Of a DNA stretch of 64,000 nt, positions 8,823 to 17,637 are shown in pieces. Within the stretch, counting starts at the first letter, position 1, and each line of letters starts with the position of its first letter. Position numbers and translations under genes: made by a program. Under the pieces are notes generated by a model. That model searched no databases. It saw only the letters and a list, made by a program, of their open reading frames with translations, and was not told the origin of the DNA. Source of the DNA: Bacillus kexueae (lineage in GTDB: Bacteria > Bacillota > Bacilli > Bacillales > Aeribacillaceae); contig NZ_JALAZE010000001.1 in assembly GCF_022809095.1 (NCBI RefSeq), positions 310,001 to 374,000 of the forward strand. Direction: 5' to 3'.

Positions 8823-10148
8823 ATGAAGAAACTGGTTCAATTTTCCAATCATTTTATGCAAAGGTATTTGCCTGATCCGTACATTATCGTTATTTTTTTA
8901 ACGGTACTGGTTTTTGCACTCGGCATTGGATTAACAGGGAATACCGCTTATGACATGATGGTATTTTGGGGAGATGGATTTTGGAATTTACTCGCATTTA
9001 CAATGCAAATGGCCTTAGTATTAATTACAGGACACGTATTAGCAAACAGTCCGTTCTTTAAGAAGCTTTTACAACGAATGGCGATGATTGCGAAATCTCC
9101 TGGCCAAGCAATTATTCTCGTGACCGTCGTATCTCTAGTGGCAAGCTGGATTAACTGGGGATTTGGAATTGTTATCGGTGCCCTATTTTCAAAGGAAGTG
9201 GCAAAGGTCGTACGGAAAGTCGACTTTCGCCTTTTAATCGCAAGTGCTTATAGCGGCTTTTTAATTTGGCACGGTGGCTTTTCTGGTTCAATCCCTTTAA
9301 CGATTGCGACTGAAGGTCATTTTTCCGTTGATGCTATCGGTATTATACCGACGAGTGAAACCATTTTCTCCAGCTACAATCTCGCTATTGTTGTAGCTAT
9401 ATTTATTGTGCTACCGTTATTAAATCGATTAATGCTACCACCTTTAGATGAACGCGTGACGATTGATCCAAAGGTGCTTGATATTCCCCCTTCATTAGAA
9501 GCCGCAACAATAGAGGAACCTTTAACACCTGCAGAAAAACTCCAGCACCTACCCATCATTTCTTATACCATTGGATTATTTGGCCTTTCTTATGTTGTGT
9601 ATTATTTTGCTACAAACGGATTTTCAATCAATTTAAATATCGTTAATTTTCTCTTTTTATTTTTAGGAATTTTATTTCATCAAACCCCGAAGCGTTTTTT
9701 ACAGGCCGTTCAAGATGCGGTCAAAAATACGAGCAGCATTATTATTCAATTCCCGTTTTATGCCGGCATTATGGGCATGATGGTCTCTTCGGGTCTAGCC
9801 GTCAAACTTAGTGAACAGATGATCGCCGTTGCATCACCGTTTACCTTGCCACTCGTTACCTTTTTAAGCGCCGGACTTGTAAATATTTTTGTTCCTTCTG
9901 GAGGCGGACAATGGGCCGTACAAGCACCTATCGTGATTGAAGCCGCCAAAGCGCTTGATGTATCCATCGCAAAAGTGGCGATGTCAGTAGCATGGGGCGA
10001 TGCTTGGACGAACTTAATACAACCGTTTTGGGCACTACCAGTCTTAGCAATCGTCGGCTTAAAAGCGAAAGATATTATGGGCTATTGTTTCATCATGTTA
10101 CTCGTAACCGGCTTTGTAATCTCTATTGGCCTGTTATTCATTCCATAA
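8823..10148 (+). CDS. Short-chain fatty acid transporter, AtoE family
   Basis: This 441-residue polytopic membrane protein has roughly ten hydrophobic spans. The opening KKLVQFSNHFMQRYLPDPYI and the later WGFGIVIGALFSKEVA, LIWHGGFSGSIPLTIAT and FVPSGGGQWAVQAPI are hallmarks of the AtoE family, which moves short-chain fatty acids such as acetoacetate or butyrate. A GGAAGG site precedes the ATG. It is monocistronic. A cre-like sequence upstream fits use of the substrate as an alternative carbon source (inference). No atoAD or thiolase genes lie nearby. Confidence 0.9.
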   Translation: MKKLVQFSNHFMQRYLPDPYIIVIFLTVLVFALGIGLTGNTAYDMMVFWGDGFWNLLAFTMQMALVLITGHVLANSPFFKKLLQRMAMIAKSPGQAIILVTVVSLVASWINWGFGIVIGALFSKEVAKVVRKVDFRLLIASAYSGFLIWHGGFSGSIPLTIATEGHFSVDAIGIIPTSETIFSSYNLAIVVAIFIVLPLLNRLMLPPLDERVTIDPKVLDIPPSLEAATIEEPLTPAEKLQHLPIISYTIGLFGLSYVVYYFATNGFSINLNIVNFLFLFLGILFHQTPKRFLQAVQDAVKNTSSIIIQFPFYAGIMGMMVSSGLAVKLSEQMIAVASPFTLPLVTFLSAGLVNIFVPSGGGQWAVQAPIVIEAAKALDVSIAKVAMSVAWGDAWTNLIQPFWALPVLAIVGLKAKDIMGYCFIMLLVTGFVISIGLLFIP

Positions 10149-10290
10149 TATTTGACTTCCTGTTGCAAAAAAGGTGTCTACGGAAGAAACATTACATTTC
10201 GTTTACGTTTTCCGTTCATCCACCTTATATTGTAAAATAACAGTATAATAGTATTATCGACTGTGTCAGCTAGATAAGGAGTGTATGTTT

Positions 10291-10491
10291 GTGGCCACCT
10301 TTTTAAAGAAGAATATCGTATTGCTTTTATGTCTTATGGCCTTTATATCCCCCATCATCGGAAACTTACTGATTGATCTATATTATTACAGTTCCGTTGT
10401 TGGTTGGGTCATCGGCTTTATATTCATTATATCTTCCTATATCATTGTGTCGAAGCGTCCAGACGATGCAGAAGGCGACCAACACATATAA
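10291..10491 (+). CDS. Small two-span membrane protein, 66 aa
   Basis: GTG 10291 is nine bases after AAGGAG; the in-frame ATG at 10285 is only three bases away and less likely. Two hydrophobic spans are seen (about IVLLLCLMAFISPIIGNLLI and VVGWVIGFIFIISSYIIV), followed by a short acidic tail, SKRPDDAEGDQHI. Family not recognised. It ends on a strong terminator shared with the convergent pfeT gene. Confidence 0.65.
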   Translation: MATFLKKNIVLLLCLMAFISPIIGNLLIDLYYYSSVVGWVIGFIFIISSYIIVSKRPDDAEGDQHI

Positions 10492-10530
10492 AACCGAGAA
10501 GTCGACTGACTTCTCGGTTTTTATTTTTTT
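10491..10530. terminator. Bidirectional terminator between 10491 and pfeT
   Basis: CCGAGAAGTC / GACTTCTCGG with a GACT loop and a long T-run on the plus strand. The pfeT stop at 10533 lies right beside it. Confidence 0.85.
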
Positions 10531-10532
10531 CC

Positions 10533-12464
10533 CTATTCTGATTTTAGTAATCTTAGCCCATTTAAAATAACTAAAATGGTGCTACCTTCATGTCCGATGA
10601 CCCCATATGGCAAATCAATGAGTTGAAGGAAGTTGGAACAAATTAAAAGAGCGATAACGGACAAGGAAAACACGATATTTTGCTTCACAATTCGATTCAT
10701 TTTTCTCGACAATTGAATCGCCTTCTGAACTTTCGTTAAGTCATTTTTCATGAGAACGACTTCAGCTGTTTCCAACGCTGCATCCGTTCCTTCTCCCATC
10801 GCAATTCCGACATTCGCTGTAGCTAAAGCTGGAGCATCGTTAATTCCGTCTCCAATCATCGCTACCGTTCCTAATTGTTTTTTTAATTCTTTTATTTTTT
10901 CTACCTTATCTTCTGGTAAACATTCACTATAGTACTTTTCAATTCCTGCTTCTTCGGCAATCGCTCTAGCCGTCGCTTCACTATCACCGGTGAGCATAAC
11001 CGTTTGTATACCCTCTTTACGTAACGCACGAATCGTTTCTACTACTTCATCTCGAAGGACATCTTTTAACGCAAATAAACCGACAACTCGCCCTTCATTT
11101 TGAACGTATACGATCGTTTTACCTTCTTCTTGAAATTTTGATACCTCATTCGGGTAAAAAAGGTTGGCTTCATCCTGTCCTACGAATTCTTTTTTTCCAA
11201 TCTTCCACTCCGTTTGATCGACAACAGCCGAAACACCAAATCCGGATTGTTCTGTTACATGAATCCATTCTTCTCTTATTGATGGGTGCTCTTGACGAAT
11301 ATACGTGGTAATTGCTTTAGCTAATGGATGATTCGATTGTTTTTCCATTGCATAGACCGCTTTTAACAGAACATCTTTTTCGATATCGGAAGCAAATAAC
11401 GACTCTGTTACAACCGGTTTTCCTTTTGTAAGTGTTCCCGTTTTATCAAACGCAATGACCTTCACCGTGTTTAATCGTTCTAAATGTACGCCGCCTTTAA
11501 AAAGCAAGCCATTTTTTGCACCGTTTGAAATGGCAGATAAGGTAGCTGGCATAATACTTGCCACGAGCGCACACGGAGAAGCTACTACCATAAATACCAT
11601 TGCGCGATAAAATGTTTCCTCCCACGACCACCCGAGAGCAAAGTGTGGTACAAACATTAAAAGAAGGACCATTAGGATGACGCCATTGACATATGTGCTT
11701 TCAAACCGTTCGATAAACTGCTGAGATGGTGATTTTTGTGATTGTGCAGATTGAACTAAGTCTAGTATTTTTTGAAACAATGAATCTTTATTTTCTTTCG
11801 TAACACGTGCTGTTATCGCTCCATTTAAATTGACCGTACCTGCAAAGACTTCAGCTTGTTCATCCTTTTCAACGGGAATAGATTCACCTGTTATCGCCGA
11901 TTCGTCTATACTCGTTTTCCCTCTTTCGATTATTCCATCTGCTGGCACACGTTCTCCTGGCTTAATCATAATTAAATCATCCGTTCGGAGTTCCGACACA
12001 TGCACGACTTCCTCTACACCATTTCGCATACGCGTTGCCGACTCTGGCTGCATAGCCATTAGACTCGAAAGCTCACGCTCACTTTTTTTCGAAGTGTACG
12101 TCTCTAAAGCACCGCTTACTGCAAATATGAAAATTAAAATCGCTCCTTCTGCCCAATAGCCAATGATGGCTGAGCCAATCGCTGCAAACACCATCAAAAG
12201 TTCCACGTTCAACTTCCGCTCTTCTATCGTTTCTTCGATTCCTTCTTTTGCTTTCGCATAGCCACCGATGAGAAACGCAAGGATATAAAGTGGAGTGGAA
12301 ACGTTTGAAAGGTCATTCGTTTGAAATCCCCACGCCATCAAAATTAAGATTCCAGATATGATTGCCGCTATCAATTCCCCATGCTCTGACCAATTAAGTT
12401 GAAATGCAGATGGTTGATTTCCTCGGTATTTGCTTTCAACGTTTATTTTCGTATTCACTTCCAT
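10533..12464 (-). CDS. pfeT: P1B-type metal efflux ATPase, PfeT/ZosA type
   Basis: The 643-residue P-type ATPase shows the actuator motif TGES, the transmembrane metal site SPCALVAS, the phosphorylation site DKTGTLT, the HP motif (SNHPLAKA) and GDGINDAPALA. There is no N-terminal CxxC metal-binding domain, as in B. subtilis PfeT (ZosA/YkvW), which exports Fe(II). Neighbours match too: a YkvY-like peptidase on one side and StoA and YkvU homologues on the other. Fe(II) is therefore the best guess, but Zn or Co cannot be excluded from sequence. An AGAGGAGGAAAGG site precedes the start after a long leader (12465-12715). Confidence 0.9.
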   Translation of the reverse strand: MEVNTKINVESKYRGNQPSAFQLNWSEHGELIAAIISGILILMAWGFQTNDLSNVSTPLYILAFLIGGYAKAKEGIEETIEERKLNVELLMVFAAIGSAIIGYWAEGAILIFIFAVSGALETYTSKKSERELSSLMAMQPESATRMRNGVEEVVHVSELRTDDLIMIKPGERVPADGIIERGKTSIDESAITGESIPVEKDEQAEVFAGTVNLNGAITARVTKENKDSLFQKILDLVQSAQSQKSPSQQFIERFESTYVNGVILMVLLLMFVPHFALGWSWEETFYRAMVFMVVASPCALVASIMPATLSAISNGAKNGLLFKGGVHLERLNTVKVIAFDKTGTLTKGKPVVTESLFASDIEKDVLLKAVYAMEKQSNHPLAKAITTYIRQEHPSIREEWIHVTEQSGFGVSAVVDQTEWKIGKKEFVGQDEANLFYPNEVSKFQEEGKTIVYVQNEGRVVGLFALKDVLRDEVVETIRALRKEGIQTVMLTGDSEATARAIAEEAGIEKYYSECLPEDKVEKIKELKKQLGTVAMIGDGINDAPALATANVGIAMGEGTDAALETAEVVLMKNDLTKVQKAIQLSRKMNRIVKQNIVFSLSVIALLICSNFLQLIDLPYGVIGHEGSTILVILNGLRLLKSE

Positions 12465-12469
12465 AACCT

Positions 12470-12715
12470 TTCCTCCTCTAATTGAGAATTACAATCATCT
12501 TCAATGTTCGTGTAAAAGTACGAAAGCTGCCTATTCGGCAGCATTCAGTCTTCTAACTTGATGTAATAAATTATCAAAAAAATGTTAATGAACATTAAAC
12601 AACTTCAGTATTCAATTCAATCGCGATTTAATTCAGCAGCCAACCTGTCTAGAGGCGGCTCCTTTCGCTTCTAAGTAAATTGACTTCTCTTTGTCTACAA
12701 AATTTACTATCTGTA
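12470..12715 (-). promoter_or_regulatory. Long structured 5' leader of pfeT
   Basis: About 250 bases separate the likely start of transcription from the pfeT start codon, with no gene of its own. Visible stems are AGTAAATT / AATTTACT, an AGCCGCC / GGTTGGCT hairpin around TCTAGACA, and a perfect GCTGCC-GAATA-GGCAGC hairpin (12528-12544) followed by a T-rich stretch. I could not match it to a known riboswitch. Confidence 0.5.
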
Positions 12716-12721
12716 TGTTTC

Positions 12722-12772
12722 ATTATATCTTAAATAAAACGAATTTCAAGTTAAAAATTATAATAATTTTAA
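12722..12772 (-). promoter_or_regulatory. pfeT promoter with PerR-box-like operator
   Basis: On the minus strand, TTGAAA (12744-12749) and TATAAT (12722-12727) are 16 bp apart. Just upstream, 12758-12772 (TTATAATAATTTTAA) matches the PerR consensus TTATAATnATTATAA at all but one defined position. B. subtilis pfeT is controlled by PerR and Fur, so the operator is plausible. The surroundings are very AT-rich, which weakens the call. Confidence 0.55.
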
Positions 12773-12940
12773 TTTAATAATTTATATTAATAATTATTTT
12801 CATTCTCAATTAGATTTGTATTATCTTATGTAGAGGGAACCCATTTGCCCCTAATCTGTTTTAAATCTTTTCGGTTTTGAATAAAATGTACTACACACGA
12901 GATTGAAAATGGAAAGGATGGTGTTCGTTGATTGGCCATT

Positions 12941-13063
12941 ATGATTGTTTGTCGCCTTTGCAATGGGACGGGAAAAATTAAAAAATTTGCTCTCCTACCG
13001 CTTTTTACGGTCTGCCCGAATTGTCGTGGATCAGGGAAACTACAGCTTAAGCAAAAAAGTTAG
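12941..13063 (+). CDS. DnaJ-type zinc-finger microprotein, 40 aa
   Basis: ATG 12941, or in-frame TTG 12932, which is better spaced from AAAGGATGG. The product contains two CxxCxGxG units, CRLCNGTGK and CPNCRGSGK, separated by a short hydrophobic linker. This is the zinc-binding arrangement of the DnaJ central domain, here alone. B. subtilis YuiA is a similar tiny protein. Function unknown; a zinc-dependent chaperone-like or RNA-binding role is speculation. Its last four bases overlap the end of the convergent stoA. Confidence 0.75.
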   Translation: MIVCRLCNGTGKIKKFALLPLFTVCPNCRGSGKLQLKQKS

Positions 13064-13569
13064 CGAATCATGGATTGCAACTGTTTTTTCGTAACAGGTC
13101 CAACAACTTTCTCCTGTATTTTCCCATCTGCATCTAAAATAAACGTAGTCGGAATTACCACAATTTGATACAAGTCTCCCACAATTCCTTTTGAATCCAA
13201 AAGATTCATATAATCGAGATCGTTTCGTCTAATAAATTCAATCACAGCTTCATCACTTTGTTCTTCACTCGTTAAATTAATCCCGATTACCACCACTTCC
13301 GACTCATTCACTTCTGTCGCAAATTGCTTGATCTCTGGCAACTCCTCTTGACACGGTGGACACCACGTTGTCCAAAAATTCAACACAACGGTTTTTCCGC
13401 GCAAATCTGCTAACTTAATCTTTTCCCCATCTTGATTTTGGAGCGTAAAATTCGGAGCTTCCTCCCCGATTGTTAATGGACTTGACGCGTTACTATGAGC
13501 ATGAAAAAGATAAAAAAACAGAACTCCAGCTAACAAAATAAAACTACCGACACTCCATTTCCTCCGCAT
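13060..13569 (-). CDS. stoA: Membrane-anchored thiol-disulfide oxidoreductase (StoA/ResA type)
   Basis: 169 residues. A single N-terminal signal anchor (about 6-22, VGSFILLAGVLFFYLFHA) places a TlpA-like thioredoxin domain outside the membrane. The active site is WCPPC, after VVLNFWTT, with the cis-Pro loop at VVIPTTF. This reducing oxidoreductase breaks disulfides, in StoA for cortex synthesis in the forespore and in ResA for cytochrome c maturation. No ccm or res genes are near, while the pfeT and ykvU neighbours match the B. subtilis stoA locus, favouring StoA. Confidence 0.82.
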   Translation of the reverse strand: MRRKWSVGSFILLAGVLFFYLFHAHSNASSPLTIGEEAPNFTLQNQDGEKIKLADLRGKTVVLNFWTTWCPPCQEELPEIKQFATEVNESEVVVIGINLTSEEQSDEAVIEFIRRNDLDYMNLLDSKGIVGDLYQIVVIPTTFILDADGKIQEKVVGPVTKKQLQSMIR

Positions 13570-13622
13570 ACTCTTTCTCCTTTAATCTTATTTGTACAAC
13601 CTATGCAAAACTTCTTATTCCA

Positions 13623-13742
13623 TTACTCCTGAAGAAGTCGAAACGACAAATCTGGATGATTCGAGACAGCTTTTTTCACCATCTGATAAAACGATTTTAA
13701 GTTTGTAGAAGGTGTTATGGTGCTTTCCTTTTGAAAAAACAT
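13623..13742 (-). CDS. Hypothetical microprotein, 39 aa
   Basis: ATG 13742 follows AAGGAG by seven bases. The product (MFFQKESTITPSTNLKSFYQ, then MVKKAVSNHPDLSFRLLQE) has no recognised motif. It stops 53 bases upstream of stoA on the same strand and could be cotranscribed. Support is the site and open frame only. Confidence 0.5.
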   Translation of the reverse strand: MFFQKESTITPSTNLKSFYQMVKKAVSNHPDLSFRLLQE

Positions 13743-13845
13743 GATGAAACTCCTTCATTCACTATTTTTGATTAGTTTTTCCAACGGCGTTCTAACTATG
13801 ACAAAATCAGGGAGAAATTTGTGATTGAAATAAGGGTTGAATTAA

Positions 13846-14019
13846 GAAAAGCGCAAAGCGTAAGTCCTTAGGCGAAGGGCGCTGAAGGACCTTCGAGGAG
13901 GCTTCCGTCGCCACAGCAGGGCCGAAGCGACCCGAGCTGATGGCGCTTTGCGCTAGACACCAAAAAAACGGTAAAGAGAATACGTTAACACTTTATTGAA
14001 CTTAAACTTTCTGTATCAA
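13846..14019 (+). repeat. Terminator-associated repeat, copy 3
   Basis: The outer arms AGCGCAAAGCG and GCGCTTTGCGCT pair with each other. The tail (here CTGTATCA) abuts the A-run of the terminator of the minus-strand exporter gene. Confidence 0.9.
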
Positions 14020-14020
14020 C

Positions 14021-14050
14021 GAAAAAGAGTGCGCAAAAGACGCACCCTTT
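14021..14050 (-). terminator. Terminator of the SpoVB-like gene
   Basis: GGGTGCG / CGCACTC with one G-U pair, followed on the minus strand by five Ts and then repeat copy 3. Confidence 0.75.
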
Positions 14051-14056
14051 CATTCT

Positions 14057-15382
14057 TTATGAAGCGATTCGCTTTGTTAATGTGAAAGCCGAAACCTTTA
14101 TTTTTTTACAAATTGTCAAGTAATGAAGCAAAAATTGGAGTACTCCTCCGACATTTAAACCGATAATGACACCGTTCATCTGCCAATCTTGCATCGACCC
14201 TAACAGAAAGATGACACTAAATGCGATAGCGTGAGACCATATCGTATGAAAAAGCGCATCCTTTACTAAACTTAATCCGATTAAATACGCTTGAAGTGGA
14301 ATGATTAAAAAATGAAAGAAAAAGTACGGCCACAGCATTTTCAAATAATAGCTTGCCGAAGATAAATGGAAAAATAGCGATGTAATGGTCTCACCAAGGC
14401 TAAACATGATTATAACAGCAGGGATTCCGTATAAAAACGTAATGAACATCGACTGCTGTAGCAACTTTTTTAACAGAACCTCGTCATGGTTGACATACGC
14501 TTTTGATACTGATGGAATCATTGCAATTAAAAGTGAATGAGCGATAAACGCTGGGAAGAAACCGATTGTCATAGCAACCCCTGTTAACAAACCAAATTGT
14601 GCCGTTGCTTCAGAAGCGGATAGCCCCGCATTTATAAGTGCCGCTTTTATCAGAAACGGTTGAACGGCATGGGTTAACGAATGAAATATTCGTAAAATCG
14701 TCGTCGGAACGGAAATGTGAAAAAGCTGGTTCCGAATGTGGGCCTTACTTTCTTCCTTTTCCGCGATAACCATCAATTGCTTTGTTTGAAGAAAGTACGC
14801 ACTCAGTAAATAGATGACGATAATGACTTCACTACCGATAAATGCACTTAAGGCTGCTAATAAAGCAAGCTCATCATGAAAGTTCAAGAGTTGAAATAAT
14901 ACGACTAACAGCCCTAATTGAACGAACTTACGAAAACCGTTGGCAAATGCGATTTTCCCCATTTGATTTGTTCCCATGAAATACCCTCTTGCAATCGACG
15001 AAAAGGATATTAACGGGATTAAAATGAGAAATAGCCACAATATGGAAGGATGGTACGACTGAAAGAACGGAAGTCGAGGTAATACCACCCATGTTACGAG
15101 AAGAAAAATGATGGATATGGTACTCGCAAGCTTCAACGCATAGGCTAACATCGGCCCATGTAGTGAAGGCTTTTTCTCAGCGACGTATTTCGAAATTGAT
15201 ATCGGCAGTTCAAAGCTTGCTAACACGACGATAAAAAACATGACCGGAAGTATGGACATGTAATGGCCCATCCCTTCCTCCCCTAGCTCCCGTGCTAACA
15301 TCATATTTATAACAAACTCAAAGCATTCACCGATAAATGCAGCGATTACTAAAAACATCGTTCCAGTCAGAAAAGTTTTCAT
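14057..15382 (-). CDS. SpoVB-like MOP/MATE-superfamily exporter (YkvU-like)
   Basis: Start set at ATG 15382, after AGGGGAGAG, giving 441 residues. There are about 12-14 hydrophobic spans. The opening MKTFLTGTMFLVIAAFIGECFEFV and the ELGEEGMGHYMSI segment are typical of the polysaccharide/lipid flippase branch containing SpoVB and YkvU. In B. subtilis ykvU lies next to stoA, as here. A sporulation or envelope lipid-linked export role follows from the family. Monocistronic, ending in a terminator and a repeat copy. Confidence 0.85.
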   Translation of the reverse strand: MKTFLTGTMFLVIAAFIGECFEFVINMMLARELGEEGMGHYMSILPVMFFIVVLASFELPISISKYVAEKKPSLHGPMLAYALKLASTISIIFLLVTWVVLPRLPFFQSYHPSILWLFLILIPLISFSSIARGYFMGTNQMGKIAFANGFRKFVQLGLLVVLFQLLNFHDELALLAALSAFIGSEVIIVIYLLSAYFLQTKQLMVIAEKEESKAHIRNQLFHISVPTTILRIFHSLTHAVQPFLIKAALINAGLSASEATAQFGLLTGVAMTIGFFPAFIAHSLLIAMIPSVSKAYVNHDEVLLKKLLQQSMFITFLYGIPAVIIMFSLGETITSLFFHLSSASYYLKMLWPYFFFHFLIIPLQAYLIGLSLVKDALFHTIWSHAIAFSVIFLLGSMQDWQMNGVIIGLNVGGVLQFLLHYLTICKKIKVSAFTLTKRIAS

Positions 15383-15448
15383 TCCACTCTCCCCTATCAA
15401 TCATTCTTTACAACTTATGAGACAAGTTGAAAATCATGACAAAAAGGG

Positions 15449-16516
15449 CTATTCGACGACGCCAGTTTCAATAATTGTTACGTCTGCTTTGACGTTTATT
15501 TCCGTCTGTAAATACTCTTTCGTCCAGTCTGATTTTTTTTCGCCTCTTGAGCGACTTTTTATAAATTCCCCAAAACCGACCGGATCGACCTCTAGCTCTT
15601 TAAACTGCTCTATGAGGACACTGCTTTCTTTTTCAATCTCTTTTTCCATCGCACTCTCTAACTTCTTAATATCTTTTGGTGTGATTTTTCCTTTCGAATA
15701 TTCCCTTACGTGCCCTTTGATCGTTAACTCAATTTCAATTGCCGGTTTCTCTTTCACATAGGTCATTTTACGCTTTGACTTTATACTTTCGATGGAAGCT
15801 ATTTCATTATTTTCAAGATCTTTTGGGTGTGTACCTTTCACAGATTCACCCATTAATAATTTAAGAAACGGCATTTGTTTATTTTCAATTTCTCCGACCA
15901 TCCGATCTTTTTGAAACAACGCCACACCTGTTATTCGAATATTGTCTTGACCATTTTGTTCCATAATTGGCATTACTGGGTCTCGTCCATCGGTGTACAA
16001 TGAATATAAGAAAAGATGTAGATTGTTTTCAGGAATGTCTCGTAAATTCATGTTTTGGCGAACTAAGTTCGAAAGATAAACGGCATTTCCTAGCTGTCCG
16101 TAATTATTAGAAAGCAGCTCAAAAACATTATCATTACTAACGGCTAAAATTAGGCGAGAGCCGACACTTGCATCACGCTCAATTGAATCAATGAGCGGCT
16201 GAATTCCTTGTTCGGCCACGGCGCGTTGATAAAGGACAAATTGAAGCTTTCCATATACGAGTGGATCTGGGGATTCTTTTTGCAATTGCGACATAATATC
16301 ACGACTTAAATCCCCCTCTACCTTTAAAATTTTGTTATCAATTGGCTGATCTTTGCTATATTGTGGTACGACGACCGTGCCGATAATGCCCCCATTTTCG
16401 CCTTTGTCATATCCCATAACCGTAATAAGATTTACCTCATCCAATATCTCCTTTTGAATACATCCCCCAAGAAACAACATCAATGCGAAGATAATAATCA
16501 TTTTAGGCCGTCTCAT
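15449..16516 (-). CDS. Spore germination lipoprotein, Ger(x)C family
   Basis: 355 residues with a lipoprotein signal peptide ending LFLGGC at about 19. DEVNLITVMGYDKGENGG and the C-terminal EFIKSRSRGEKKSDWTKEY are typical of GerC proteins, the lipid-anchored subunit of germinant receptors in the spore inner membrane. The ATG follows AAAGGAGACAGCGAA. Its start overlaps the end of the permease gene by 14 bases, so translation is probably coupled. Third gene of a gerABC operon. Confidence 0.93.
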   Translation of the reverse strand: MRRPKMIIIFALMLFLGGCIQKEILDEVNLITVMGYDKGENGGIIGTVVVPQYSKDQPIDNKILKVEGDLSRDIMSQLQKESPDPLVYGKLQFVLYQRAVAEQGIQPLIDSIERDASVGSRLILAVSNDNVFELLSNNYGQLGNAVYLSNLVRQNMNLRDIPENNLHLFLYSLYTDGRDPVMPIMEQNGQDNIRITGVALFQKDRMVGEIENKQMPFLKLLMGESVKGTHPKDLENNEIASIESIKSKRKMTYVKEKPAIEIELTIKGHVREYSKGKITPKDIKKLESAMEKEIEKESSVLIEQFKELEVDPVGFGEFIKSRSRGEKKSDWTKEYLQTEINVKADVTIIETGVVE

Positions 16517-17612
16517 TTCGCTGTCTCCTTTGATTCATCTTTTCGCGAATCCATGTGACTACAAATAGGAAGGGAATGTAAAAGTTCATCAAATAGTAAC
16601 CTGTTTGCCCAAGAAGTTCATTTAATTGGTTTACGTTATTCCTTCCTTCAAGCATATTGACGAGGAAAAACATAAGAACTAGCACAATTGCAACTCCTTT
16701 ACGATATGAAAGATGAAACGTTTCTTTTATTCCTCGATTGACGCACCATAGGGCAATGCATATATTCGGCAAAATGACGAAACCCCAATTGGCAATCCCA
16801 ATGTATTCAAACCGCTCCACAAATGGAATTTCAACGATTTTCCACATCGTGAGCGTCGCCCACGTATTGCGCATTAATTCTTCTTCTGTGAAATACAAAA
16901 TGGAAATGAGCATAATGACGAAATATAAAATCGTCGTAAAAAGAATCGCAAAATGCGCCCACTTTTTTGACTTCTCTGGATTTTTGATAAATGGATAAAA
17001 GATAAGTAGCACTTCAAATCCGAGTACGGTTAAAGTCATTTTTTGTACACCTTCAAATACTTCTTTCGGCGAATGAGAAAAAGCTGGCATTAAGTTATTC
17101 ACATGGGCGAACTCAAGCGGAAAGATGATAAACGTGACAACTAAAAATAGCGGTAAAAAGCTACCTAAAAAGGCGATGCCCGTTACGACACGAAATCCTC
17201 CCATAATGATATAGGAGACTAAGATGATGATTAAAGCAGAATAAATCCATTTATTCAAATCGGCAAACATCCATACTTCAATTACTTCAATATATGTCCG
17301 AAGCACCATCACCCCTACGATAAAGAAGTAAGCCATCCAGATGAGATTAAAGGCACTCCCGATCCATTTACCGAACAAGCTTTTATGCAGGGTATAAAGA
17401 CTACCATCAGAATTTTTCAAGATCTTATAAATCATCCATAAAAGAATGTGAACATACCCACCAGCTAATAAAACAGGCAGCCATGAATCATTGCCCGTTG
17501 CTTGAACTACAACGCGCTGAAATCCAAGGACACCTACTCCAAATTGCGTGCTATGAATGAGAAAAAACACGAGAAAATACGATATTTTATGGCGTTCACT
17601 AATTTTCCCCAC
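16503..17612 (-). CDS. Spore germination permease, GerB family
   Basis: Start set at GTG 17612 (MGKISERHKISYF), eight bases after AAAGGGGGTG; the GTG at 17624 lies inside that site. About ten membrane spans with the amino acid-polyamine transporter-like fold of GerAB proteins, which bind the germinant. The last residues (REKMNQRRQRNE) are basic and cytosolic. Second gene of the operon, 25 bases after gerA. The ligand cannot be deduced. Confidence 0.92.
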   Translation of the reverse strand: MGKISERHKISYFLVFFLIHSTQFGVGVLGFQRVVVQATGNDSWLPVLLAGGYVHILLWMIYKILKNSDGSLYTLHKSLFGKWIGSAFNLIWMAYFFIVGVMVLRTYIEVIEVWMFADLNKWIYSALIIILVSYIIMGGFRVVTGIAFLGSFLPLFLVVTFIIFPLEFAHVNNLMPAFSHSPKEVFEGVQKMTLTVLGFEVLLIFYPFIKNPEKSKKWAHFAILFTTILYFVIMLISILYFTEEELMRNTWATLTMWKIVEIPFVERFEYIGIANWGFVILPNICIALWCVNRGIKETFHLSYRKGVAIVLVLMFFLVNMLEGRNNVNQLNELLGQTGYYLMNFYIPFLFVVTWIREKMNQRRQRNETA

Positions 17613-17637
17613 CGGTATGCTCACCCCCTTTTATTCG

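Noticed and set aside
12470-12715. NiCo or manganese riboswitch in the pfeT leader
   Set aside because: Hairpins are present but I could not match the conserved loops of either class from memory, so it is reported only as a structured leader.
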